From: Brachyspira catarrhinii
GTDB lineage: Bacteria; Spirochaetota; Brachyspiria; Brachyspirales; Brachyspiraceae
Direction: 5' to 3'
DNA: 7,770 nucleotides
Assembly: GCF_005518285.1 (NCBI RefSeq)
Contig: NZ_SJDU01000079.1
Coordinates: forward strand, 1 to 7,770
Shown here: positions 1 through 5,016 of the stretch, piece after piece
Position numbering within the stretch: the stretch's first letter is position 1
Layout: the number at the start of each line of letters is the position of its first letter
Notes under the pieces: model-generated
Database searches by the model: none
What the model saw: the letters and a program-made list of their open reading frames with translations, nothing else
What the model was told of the DNA's origin: nothing
Translations under genes and position numbers: made by a program

Positions 1-247
1 TTATAACCGTAATATATAATATAGAAATTAATTCTGGAATTCCGTAAGGATATTTTACTAAATTAACATCTTTCAAACAGTAAATAACGAGCAAAGCAAT
101 CATCGAGTAGGGCATCATATCGCCTAAAAATTTTATATATTTTCTTTCGGCTATCGATTTTCTTATTATTACGAAAGGCAAAAATCTTATGATTAAAGTA
201 GCCGCGGCTATAATTAAAGCCGTTATCAATAATTCTTTATTCGTCAT
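1..247 (-). CDS. azlD: AzlD-family branched-chain amino acid exporter subunit (partial, 3' end outside window)
   Basis: This is the small membrane subunit of an AzlC/AzlD (YgaZ/YgaH-type) exporter for branched-chain amino acids and their analogues. The visible 82 residues start MTNKELLITALIIAAATLII. They continue with the family's RFLPF motif (about residues 21-25), a conserved MMPYSMIALLVIYCLKD stretch (about 44-60), and the start of a third hydrophobic segment where the window cuts it. AzlD proteins are about 100-110 residues, so only about 25 are missing. The ATG at 245-247 lies inside the 3' end of azlC, and the two frames overlap by 11 bp (237-247), which implies translational coupling and a 1:1 complex. 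A weak GAGAT Shine-Dalgarno precedes it inside azlC. Family assignment is from motif and context; the substrate is inferred from the family. Confidence 0.85.
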   Translation of the reverse strand, partial: MTNKELLITALIIAAATLIIRFLPFVIIRKSIAERKYIKFLGDMMPYSMIALLVIYCLKDVNLVKYPYGIPELISILYITVI

Positions 248-989
248 TTTTATCTCTTTTATTGTTTATATTTTTATTATGTTTTTCTATATTATATATT
301 ACGGTTATAACCGCAAATATTAAAATCATAGCCAAAATTATAAAAGGATTCGTTTTAAATATCATTATAGGAACGGAACATATTAAACCGATTATTGCAG
401 CCATTCTTCCTTTGTTTTTATCCTTATCTTTATTTTCAATCCATTGTTCTACAAATATTACTACAAATAAAGCCGTCAAAACAAAATCCAAACCTTTAGT
501 GTTGAATTTTATAATATCTCCGAGCAGACATCCGATTAAAGTTCCGATAATCCAATAAGAATAATCCAAAAAAGAAACTAAAAATAAAAAATATTTTCTA
601 TTTATATTTTCTGGAATTTTCGCGCTATAAAGAATTGAAAAAGTTTCGTCTGTCAAAAGAAATATTAAAAAAGGTTTGAATATTCCCGTCCTTTTATATT
701 TATTCACCATAGAAATTCCTTCAAAACTCATCCGAGCGTTTACGGTTAGAGTAAGTATAAAAGCGTATATAGGATTGAAAGGCGCTAAAAATAAATAATT
801 TGCCGCAATATATTGCATGCTTCCGCAATAAGCCGCCAAACTCATAAATACCGCAAGCCAAGTTTCAAATCCTTTCGCTTTCATTAATATTCCGTAAGCG
901 ATTGACAAAAATAAATAACCAATCAAAACTGGAACGGTTATAGGAAAAGAATATTTTAAAGCTTTGGTAAATTCTTTTTTTCTATTCAT
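237..989 (-). CDS. azlC: AzlC-family branched-chain amino acid exporter, large subunit
   Basis: This is the large integral membrane subunit of an AzlCD/YgaZH-type exporter. It has 250 residues, close to the usual 230-250. Hydrophobic segments lie at about 14-35, 42-69, 73-84, 106-120, 133-157, 167-182, 196-211 and 214-232. Family landmarks are an early glycine-rich segment, GSMQYIAA (57-64), NARMSFEG (84-91), LTDE (112-115) and YSYWIIGTLIG (143-153). The C-terminus is a charged, Lys/Asn-rich tail of about 17 residues. The 3' end overlaps azlD by 11 bp, so the two subunits should be co-translated. It starts 39 bp after the gpx stop on the same strand with no clear terminator between, so gpx-azlC-azlD may be one transcript. 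The ATG has no recognisable Shine-Dalgarno, and no other Met occurs before residue 36, so this start is the only sensible one. Confidence 0.88.
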   Translation of the reverse strand: MNRKKEFTKALKYSFPITVPVLIGYLFLSIAYGILMKAKGFETWLAVFMSLAAYCGSMQYIAANYLFLAPFNPIYAFILTLTVNARMSFEGISMVNKYKRTGIFKPFLIFLLTDETFSILYSAKIPENINRKYFLFLVSFLDYSYWIIGTLIGCLLGDIIKFNTKGLDFVLTALFVVIFVEQWIENKDKDKNKGRMAAIIGLICSVPIMIFKTNPFIILAMILIFAVITVIYNIEKHNKNINNKRDKNDE

Positions 990-1028
990 AAAATAAATAA
1001 TAAAAATAAATTTGATTTAAATTTTAAA

Positions 1029-1511
1029 TTACTTTTTCAATAATTTTTCTATAGTTTCGTCAAGTTCTTCGGGTTTGACTCTCGAATCGAATCTGCCCGC
1101 AATTTTTCCTTTTCTATCTATTAAAAATTTTGTGAAATTCCATCTGATTTTTTCAACTCCTTCTTCGGTAGGTTTTTCGCTTTTTAAGTATTGATATAAA
1201 GGTTCTGCTTCCTTTCCGTTCACTTTTATTTTATTGAATAATTTGAATTTCACTCCGTAATTTTCTTCTCTTATTTTTAATATTTCTTCTATCGGTTCTT
1301 TTGCCTGCCCGCCGAATTGATTGCATGGAAAGTCTAAAATTTCAAAACCATCTTTTTTGTATTTTTTGTATAATTCTTGCAACGCGGGATATTGTTTTGT
1401 AAATCCGCATTTTGTCGCGGTGTTTACTATCAATAAAACTTTTCCCTCGTATTTGCTTAATTTAACATCTTTTCCGCTATAATCTTTTACGATATAATCA
1501 TATACGCTCAT
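1029..1511 (-). CDS. gpx: Glutathione peroxidase family protein (Cys-type, thioredoxin-dependent-like)
   Basis: This is a cytoplasmic thiol peroxidase of the glutathione peroxidase family, reducing hydrogen peroxide and organic hydroperoxides. Its 160 residues match the family length of bacterial enzymes, and no signal peptide is visible. The catalytic tetrad is present: peroxidatic Cys35 in NTATKCGFTKQY (codon TGC at 1407-1409, so not selenocysteine), Gln69 in the FPCNQFGGQ motif (61-69), and Trp124-Asn125 in WNFTKFL. The only other cysteine is Cys63. The position that carries the resolving Cys in E. coli BtuE, yeast Gpx3 (C82) and plant thioredoxin-dependent enzymes is Arg81 here (IREENYG). 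It may therefore work by a 1-Cys mechanism or recruit another thiol. The start has a good AGGAGA Shine-Dalgarno at 1521-1526. It probably leads an operon with azlCD. Confidence 0.93.
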   Translation of the reverse strand: MSVYDYIVKDYSGKDVKLSKYEGKVLLIVNTATKCGFTKQYPALQELYKKYKKDGFEILDFPCNQFGGQAKEPIEEILKIREENYGVKFKLFNKIKVNGKEAEPLYQYLKSEKPTEEGVEKIRWNFTKFLIDRKGKIAGRFDSRVKPEELDETIEKLLKK

Positions 1512-1560
1512 TTTTAATTTTCTCCTATTAATAAAATTTAAAATAAAAAATATTTAAGCT

Positions 1561-1588
1561 ATTATATTTTAATTAAAAAATTTATCAA
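1561..1588 (-). promoter_or_regulatory. Putative sigma70-type promoter of gpx
   Basis: On the minus strand, TTGATA (1583-1588) and TATAAT (1561-1566) are separated by 16 bp. Transcription would start near 1555, leaving a leader of about 44 nt with an AGGAGA ribosome site. In such AT-rich DNA a TATAAT is weak evidence alone; the paired -35 and the position raise it. Confidence 0.55.
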
Positions 1589-1630
1589 TAAATAAAATCA
1601 TAATGTTTGCTTGCAATGATAAATTCAACC

Positions 1631-1902
1631 GTCATTGCGAACGAAGTGAAGCAATCTACAAATCAACAGAAGACTTCGCTGAGGCTAAAAACCCGCACGC
1701 TAAAGCGGGCAGACGCCGAGTGAAGCGGGTATGTTGCCAAGTCTTCCGTTGTAAAGTAAAGTTGAAAGTTAGATAACAAGGGCAGTTGCCCCTTGCGTTA
1801 ACAATTCAAAGGTAAGCAAACAATTGGCAACTGCTACATTGTTATTAGGATTATTAATTAATTCTGATTGGATTACTTCGCATTAAAAATGCTCGTAATG
1901 AC
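1631..1902. repeat. Mosaic of nested inverted repeats with GTCATTGCGA-type ends (palindromic intergenic repeat / MITE-like)
   Basis: This 272-bp stretch is clearly richer in G+C than its surroundings and has no open frame of note. Its ends are imperfect inverted repeats: GTCATTGCGAACGAAGTGAA at 1631-1650 versus, on the opposite strand from 1902, GTCATTACGAGC followed by GCGAAGTAATCC. Nested inside are CAACAGAAGACTT (1664-1676) opposite AAGTCTTCCGTTG (1739-1751); the hairpin CCCGC/GCGGG (1692-1709), with a competing GCGGGT at 1725-1730; the near-palindrome running from TAACAAGGGCA to TGCCCCTTGCGTTA (1774-1800); and GCAGTTGCC (1782-1790) opposite GGCAACTGC (1826-1834). A degenerate end, GCAATGAT, lies just outside at 1613-1620. 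It codes for no transposase, and I see no target-site duplication. It is most likely a non-autonomous dispersed repeat sitting between the gpx promoter and the tpx terminator. Confidence 0.7.
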
Positions 1903-1925
1903 AAAGTCGGGCGAAGCCAAAAAAT

Positions 1926-1959
1926 AAAAAGCGCATCTCGTAATTGAGATACGCTTTTT
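1926..1959 (-). terminator. Rho-independent terminator of tpx (potentially bidirectional)
   Basis: AAAAAGCG (1926-1933) pairs with CGCTTTTT (1952-1959), and ATCTC (1935-1939) pairs with GAGAT (1946-1950), around one C/A mismatch and a 6-nt loop. Read on the minus strand it ends in a run of T and lies 44 bp beyond the tpx stop codon. The A/T symmetry would also let it work on the plus strand. Confidence 0.85.
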
Positions 1960-2003
1960 AAATTTCTTTTTAATTATAAAATTTATTTTCAAAATTCTTA
2001 AAA

Positions 2004-2501
2004 TTATAAAAGAGATTTTGCAGCTTTTAACGCCGCTTCATAATCGGGTTCGTTTGTGATTTCTGGAACATATTGAACATATTTAACCGTATTGTCTTTA
2101 TCCAATACAAACACTGCTCTCGTCAAAAGTTTTAATTCTTTTATAAGAGTTCCAAATTTTTTTCCGAAATCCCTTTCCGCATAATCGGACAATACTATAT
2201 GCGAATTAGCGTTTGCAGCGGCGCACCATCTCGCTTGAGCGAAAGGCAAATCCAAAGAAACCGTCACAACCGTCACTCCGTTCAAATTAGCCGCTTCTTT
2301 ATTGAATCTTTTAGTTTGAATATCGCATACGGGCGTGTCCAAAGAAGGCACTGACGATATAATTTTTACGGTAGAACCCGCATCCGAAAGAGACCAAGCG
2401 CTTAAATCCGTTTTTGCTCCAGTAAAATTAGGGGCTTTTGCTCCTTCCGTTAAAGCCTCTCCTTCCAAATGAACTTCTCCGCCTTGAAATGTTATTTTCA
2501 T
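2004..2501 (-). CDS. tpx: Thiol peroxidase Tpx (2-Cys, atypical peroxiredoxin)
   Basis: This is a lipid-hydroperoxide-preferring atypical 2-Cys peroxiredoxin that is recycled by thioredoxin. The protein has 165 residues and starts MKITFQGGEVHLEGEAL, the typical Tpx N-terminus. The peroxidatic Cys59 sits in SLDTPVCDIQT with Thr56, and the resolving Cys93 in FAQARWCAA is 34 residues later, exactly the C61/C95 spacing of E. coli Tpx. Arg128 in LTRAVFVLD matches the third active-site residue, and the family tail EITNEPDYEAAL is present. An in-frame TTG at 2514-2516 would add five residues, but it overlaps the GGAGG ribosome site, so the ATG at 2499-2501 is chosen. It is monocistronic: promoter at 2552-2580, terminator at 1926-1959. 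A Fur/PerR-like box at the transcription start suggests peroxide- or metal-responsive control. Confidence 0.96.
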   Translation of the reverse strand: MKITFQGGEVHLEGEALTEGAKAPNFTGAKTDLSAWSLSDAGSTVKIISSVPSLDTPVCDIQTKRFNKEAANLNGVTVVTVSLDLPFAQARWCAAANANSHIVLSDYAERDFGKKFGTLIKELKLLTRAVFVLDKDNTVKYVQYVPEITNEPDYEAALKAAKSLL

Positions 2502-2509
2502 TTTTGTTT

Positions 2510-2514
2510 CCTCC
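2510..2514 (-). promoter_or_regulatory. Shine-Dalgarno of tpx that fixes its start
   Basis: GGAGG on the minus strand lies 8 nt before the ATG at 2499-2501. The upstream TTG candidate (2514-2516) shares bases with this site, so it cannot be the start served by it. Confidence 0.9.
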
Positions 2515-2536
2515 AAAAATTAAATTAATTATTTAA

Positions 2537-2551
2537 TGATAATAATTACTA
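2537..2551. promoter_or_regulatory. Fur/PerR-like 7-1-7 operator at the tpx transcription start
   Basis: TGATAAT-A-ATTACTA (plus strand) matches the left half of the Fur-family 7-1-7 consensus TGATAATNATTATCA exactly and 5 of 7 bases on the right. It also resembles the PerR box TTATAATNATTATAA. It lies immediately downstream of the tpx -10 and would cover the start site, the right place for a repressor. Low-complexity A/T sequence makes chance matches possible, and no Fur/PerR gene is in the window. Confidence 0.5.
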
Positions 2552-2580
2552 ATAATATATTATTTATAAAATAAAGTCAA
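2552..2580 (-). promoter_or_regulatory. Sigma70-type promoter of tpx
   Basis: On the minus strand, TTGACT (2575-2580) and TATTAT (2552-2557) are separated by exactly 17 bp. Transcription would start near 2545, giving a leader of about 45 nt with the GGAGG site. Confidence 0.75.
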
Positions 2581-2638
2581 TATTATTGCTCTTTTTTGAT
2601 TATTATCTGCCTTAATTAACGGAGGATTTTAGTTTGAC

Positions 2639-2851
2639 ATGATATTGGTGAAAATTTTGCTTGACTTTTTTCTCTTTTTTACTATCTTAAATAATGATAA
2701 AAACGACCCAACTACTAACCAACAAGAAACAGAAAATAATGGCGGAACGGGAATCAACCTAAAAGATGCATGAACTTTGACTTTCAATGACGATTATAGC
2801 GGGGCTACATTTACTCAAAACGGAGAGACAAAAACATTAACTAAAAAATAA
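2639..2851 (+). pseudogene. Degenerate small lipoprotein-like gene with in-frame TGA
   Basis: This 71-codon frame begins ATG (2639-2641), with a GGAGG ribosome site at 2621-2625 (13-nt gap, somewhat long), and ends TAA at 2849-2851. It is interrupted by TGA at 2771-2773 (codon 45). The N-terminus resembles a lipoprotein signal (VKILLDFFLFFTIL, about residues 4-17) followed by a hydrophilic linker (NNDKNDPTTNQQETENN), but the lipobox cysteine is missing and an Asp interrupts the hydrophobic core. After the TGA the frame continues sensibly with TLTFNDDYSGATFTQNGETK, which suggests a former Trp codon (TGG to TGA) in a beta-rich surface domain. It is followed by a good terminator. I do not recognise the family. 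An alternative is a truncated but translated 44-residue peptide. Reading it as a decayed Brachyspira-type lipoprotein is an inference. Confidence 0.5.
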
Positions 2852-2901
2852 TTAAGAGGATATTAAAACTATCAATAATATCATATAATATTTATCATTA
2901 T

Positions 2902-2942
2902 CATAATAAAGGTTTTTTTAAGCTCCTTTATTATGCGTTTTT
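2902..2942 (+). terminator. Rho-independent terminator after the degenerate lipoprotein gene
   Basis: CATAATAAAGG (2902-2912) pairs perfectly over 11 bp with CCTTTATTATG (2925-2935) around a 12-nt loop, then CGTTTTTT follows on the plus strand. The minus-strand side lacks a good T run after the stem, so it serves the downstream end of the convergent DUF2156 gene (stop at 2946-2948) less well. Confidence 0.75.
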
Positions 2943-2945
2943 TAA

Positions 2946-3890
2946 TTATTTCAAACAAAATCCGCTGCATTTTTCTATATATCCAATCGGATTATAAGAT
3001 AATTTCGCTTTTCTAAGTCCCAAATCTCCTACATCCTGCTCTCTATTTACGAATTTAAATCTTTCGTCTTTATTGTTTTCTAAAAAAAGTTTATTTATAG
3101 CCTGATAACTTCCTTTATAATCTCTGTCTCCTCTCTCCGAATGAACTACCATAGTGTCTCTTAAACTCAAATCGCCAATGCTGTAGGCTCTCACTTTTCC
3201 GTCTATATAAATAACTCCGCCGACTATATAGTTTATATTATCCCAATAATCGAGCAGAGTTTTTATCATAAGAATATCCGCTTCGGCTCTTATTTCATGC
3301 ATGAGCAATTTATAACCGTCAAAAGTTTCGCAGTCTTCGGTTGCCATCGCGTTTGCGAAATTATTTTGCATCTCGTCCATTTCCCATTTATTTTCAAATT
3401 CAAATATTTCTTTAACCATGCTTCTGTCAATAGGTTTGTATTCAAAATTATTTTTAATAAATTGATTATAAAGATTTTTTTTGTTATGGAATTTTCTTCC
3501 GCTTAAATTCATTAATTCGTTATAGTCGTATAAATATTCCCATTCGTCTCTGCTTTCTTTTATTTTTATATTTATTTTTTCTTCCCAATGTTTAGCAAGC
3601 TCTTTCGGAACTCTTATTATACTTTCGTTCTCTCCAATCATATCGCATAAACAATTTTCTTTACAAAAATTATGCTTAAACCAATCTCCTACTGGCGCCC
3701 AATAAATAGTGTAAGGCGAACGCTGTCTTATCCAAACCAAATCTTCCGTAAAAGCCCATTCGAGCATATAAATATCTTTAAGCCCGAATAAATTTATAAA
3801 TGTGTAGTCCGCCGACTGAACGGGAGTTATCGAAAAGTATTTATGATATAATTCTTGTTTTTCTAATGTTATCGGTTCAAAATTAAGCAT
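2946..3890 (-). CDS. DUF2156 / LPG_synthase_C domain protein (GNAT-like acyltransferase fold)
   Basis: This 314-residue cytoplasmic protein has no signal peptide or membrane segment. It resembles the soluble DUF2156 (COG4866) family, related to the C-terminal aminoacyl-transfer domain of phosphatidylglycerol lysyltransferases and built from tandem GNAT folds. The diagnostic C-terminal stretch is present: FVNREQDVGDLGLRKAKLSY, about 280-299, followed by NPIGYIEK. A GNAT-like strand region with GGVIYIDGKVRAYSIGD lies at about 225-241. It has unusual clustered cysteines near residues 76-82 (CKENCLC) and a C-terminal CSGFC. The start has an AGGAT ribosome site at 3896-3900 and a separate promoter at 3917-3945. 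The biochemical role of soluble family members is not established, so no substrate is assigned. It lies 64 bp behind the FMN reductase gene, and partial read-through is possible. Confidence 0.85.
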   Translation of the reverse strand: MLNFEPITLEKQELYHKYFSITPVQSADYTFINLFGLKDIYMLEWAFTEDLVWIRQRSPYTIYWAPVGDWFKHNFCKENCLCDMIGENESIIRVPKELAKHWEEKINIKIKESRDEWEYLYDYNELMNLSGRKFHNKKNLYNQFIKNNFEYKPIDRSMVKEIFEFENKWEMDEMQNNFANAMATEDCETFDGYKLLMHEIRAEADILMIKTLLDYWDNINYIVGGVIYIDGKVRAYSIGDLSLRDTMVVHSERGDRDYKGSYQAINKLFLENNKDERFKFVNREQDVGDLGLRKAKLSYNPIGYIEKCSGFCLK

Positions 3891-3916
3891 CGATTATCCT
3901 TTTTATATAATATGAT

Positions 3917-3945
3917 ATTATATCTTTAAATTAATTTATTGTAAA
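3917..3945 (-). promoter_or_regulatory. Putative sigma70-type promoter of the DUF2156 gene
   Basis: On the minus strand, TTTACA (3940-3945) and TATAAT (3917-3922) are separated by 17 bp. Transcription would start near 3910, about 20 nt before the ATG. The -35 falls within the inverted repeat at 3937-3962. Confidence 0.6.
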
Positions 3946-3962
3946 TTATTATATTTACAATA
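3937..3962. repeat. Perfect 10-bp inverted repeat over the reductase stop codon and the DUF2156 -35
   Basis: TATTGTAAAT (3937-3946) and ATTTACAATA (3953-3962) are exact inverted copies with a 6-bp TATTAT spacer. The element covers the TAA of the FMN reductase gene (3955-3957) and the -35 hexamer of the next gene. It could be an AT-only hairpin marking the reductase 3' end or an operator for the DUF2156 promoter. It lacks the G/C stem and T run of a standard terminator. Confidence 0.55.
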
Positions 3963-4509
3963 TGGACGAACCAATATCAAAAGCTTTACTTAAAACCTCT
4001 TTGCCTTTTATATCGCCTACTCTCATAACTCCTCCAGCAAATAAATATCCTAAATCTTTCCAACCTAAATAATTTAATAAAGATTTATAATAATGAATAA
4101 CGGGTTCAAAATTATCCTTATCGTCTCCTTCAGCTGCCATAAGCATAAAACATTCTTTATATGGCGTTTTATAATCAGGGTCTATTTCAGTTACGGCAAA
4201 TATTCTATCTATTGCTGTTTTTAATTGAGCGCTAAAAGCCCAATAATACATAGGCGAAGCCAAAACTAATATATCCGCTTCTTTATAATGCGGGTATATT
4301 TTTAACATATCGTCTTTTTGAGTGCATGGACTTTCTGGGTCTTTGCCTCCGCCTAAACAACCTTTGCATCCGTTTATATTCATGAAGTGCAAATCAAATC
4401 TTATTACTTTATGCCCCTTGCTTTCCGCTCCTTCCGTAAATTTCTCTATAAGAGAATATGTGTTTCCGTTTATTCTTGGGCTTCCGTTTAATATCAATAT
4501 CTTTTTCAT
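3955..4509 (-). CDS. NAD(P)H-dependent FMN reductase family flavoprotein (flavodoxin fold)
   Basis: This 184-residue cytoplasmic flavoprotein of the NADPH-dependent FMN reductase / iron-sulfur-flavoprotein-like group probably reduces quinones, nitro compounds or other electrophiles with NAD(P)H. The FMN phosphate loop is GSPRINGNT (9-17). The SPMYYWAFSAQLKTAIDR motif (about 85-102) binds the flavin ring and shapes the dimer. Between them lies GCKGC (Cys48, Cys51) with a third Cys62. This resembles the cysteine region of iron-sulfur flavoproteins but lacks the compact four-Cys motif, so a 4Fe-4S cluster is doubtful. The start has a strong AAGGAGA site at 4516-4522. It is divergent from a HxlR regulator 148 bp away, a common pairing in which the regulator represses the reductase until electrophiles appear. 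Substrate and cofactor are not proven. Confidence 0.88.
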   Translation of the reverse strand: MKKILILNGSPRINGNTYSLIEKFTEGAESKGHKVIRFDLHFMNINGCKGCLGGGKDPESPCTQKDDMLKIYPHYKEADILVLASPMYYWAFSAQLKTAIDRIFAVTEIDPDYKTPYKECFMLMAAEGDDKDNFEPVIHYYKSLLNYLGWKDLGYLFAGGVMRVGDIKGKEVLSKAFDIGSSIL

Positions 4510-4611
4510 TTTATATCTCCTTGAAAATTTTAATTATATAATAGTTTTATATTGATATTATTATTTTAATATTATATAATACTAATATCAAGAACTTACA
4601 AAAAAGTTAGA

Positions 4612-4626
4612 TACTATAATAAAGTA
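4612..4626. promoter_or_regulatory. Putative HxlR/DUF24 operator TACT-N7-AGTA
   Basis: TACT (4612-4615), seven bases, then AGTA (4623-4626) form the dyad described for B. subtilis YodB/CatR-type DUF24 repressors (TACT-N7-AGTA, from memory). It overlaps a TATAAT at 4615-4620 that would be the -10 of the adjacent regulator, so binding would repress transcription. A second dyad, AACTT-N6-AAGTT (4593-4608), lies just upstream. No good -35 was found. Confidence 0.5.
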
Positions 4627-4657
4627 GAGTGATAAACTTTACATATGGAAAAATTTT

Positions 4658-4990
4658 ATGAATAAAGAAATATTAAAAGAAAAATATATTGAAAATACTG
4701 GTTTTGCCTATACTATGTCGTTAATAGCTGGAAAATATAAAATGATTATATTATATCTTTTGGCAGAATTAGGGATAATAAGGTATAACGAACTAAAAAG
4801 AATAATCGGAAAAATATCTTATAAAACTTTAAGTTTATCTTTAAAAGAATTAGAGAAAGACAATTTAATTATAAGAAAAGAATATCCTCAAATACCTCCG
4901 AAGGTAGAATATAGTTTATCAAAAATTGGAAAATCTTTAATTCCTATATTAGACGCTATATGCATATGGGGAGAAAAGAACAAAAAATAA
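4658..4990 (+). CDS. HxlR/DUF24-family winged-helix transcriptional regulator
   Basis: This 110-residue DNA-binding protein of the HxlR (DUF24, MarR-like) family acts as a dimer. Landmarks in order: YTMSLIAGKYKMIILYLL (18-35), matching the family's GKWK helix; RYNELKRIIGKISYKTLSLS (42-61), the helix-turn-helix with recognition helix; LKELEKDNLIIRKEYPQIPP (62-81), the wing; and VEYSLSKIGKSLIPILDAIC (83-102), the dimer helix. The redox cysteine that DUF24 sensors usually carry near the N-terminus (CP..YTL) is absent: the aligned residues are TGFAYTM, and the only Cys is Cys102. It therefore probably senses a ligand, or oxidation at another site. The ATG follows a weak GGAA ribosome site. It is divergent from the flavin reductase, with a likely shared operator at 4612-4626. 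Confidence 0.9.
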   Translation: MNKEILKEKYIENTGFAYTMSLIAGKYKMIILYLLAELGIIRYNELKRIIGKISYKTLSLSLKELEKDNLIIRKEYPQIPPKVEYSLSKIGKSLIPILDAICIWGEKNKK

Positions 4991-5016
4991 TTTTTTAATT
5001 TGCTATTTTTTATTCT
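4977..5016. terminator. Weak AT-only bidirectional terminator between convergent genes
   Basis: AGAACAAAAAATA (4977-4989) pairs with TATTTTTTATTCT (5004-5016) with one mismatch. It spans the 12-bp gap between the convergent regulator and SRPBCC genes and both gene ends. The stem has almost no G/C, so its strength is uncertain. Confidence 0.35.

Noticed and set aside
262..558. A 98-codon open frame on the plus strand
   Set aside because: It lies wholly opposite azlC and azlD, has no ribosome site, and its hydrophobic content mirrors the opposing membrane genes.
1407..1409. Possible selenocysteine in the glutathione peroxidase, given the missing resolving Cys
   Set aside because: The catalytic codon is TGC, not TGA, and no SECIS-like hairpin need be invoked.
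1631..1902. CRISPR array or insertion sequence in the repeat-rich intergenic region
   Set aside because: There are no regularly spaced direct repeats, no transposase frame and no target-site duplication; the structure consists of nested inverted repeats only.
2502..2516. An in-frame TTG start adding five residues (MEETK) to Tpx
   Set aside because: The TTG shares bases with the GGAGG ribosome site, and the known Tpx N-terminus begins at the ATG of 2499-2501.
2771..2773. TGA in the lipoprotein-like frame read as Trp or selenocysteine
   Set aside because: None of the intact genes in the window needs an internal TGA, so the standard code applies; no selenoprotein family is recognisable and the N-terminal signal is also decayed.
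3297..3506. A 69-codon plus-strand frame inside the DUF2156 gene
   Set aside because: Antisense shadow of a well-supported gene, with no ribosome site or recognisable motif.
4322..4555. A 77-codon plus-strand frame opposite the flavin reductase
   Set aside because: Antisense to clear flavodoxin motifs and running into the divergent promoter region; no independent support.
4645..4665. A six-codon upstream frame (MEKFYE) overlapping the HxlR start
   Set aside because: It has no clear ribosome site of its own, and such short frames are expected by chance; the GGAA it contains more likely serves the regulator's ATG.
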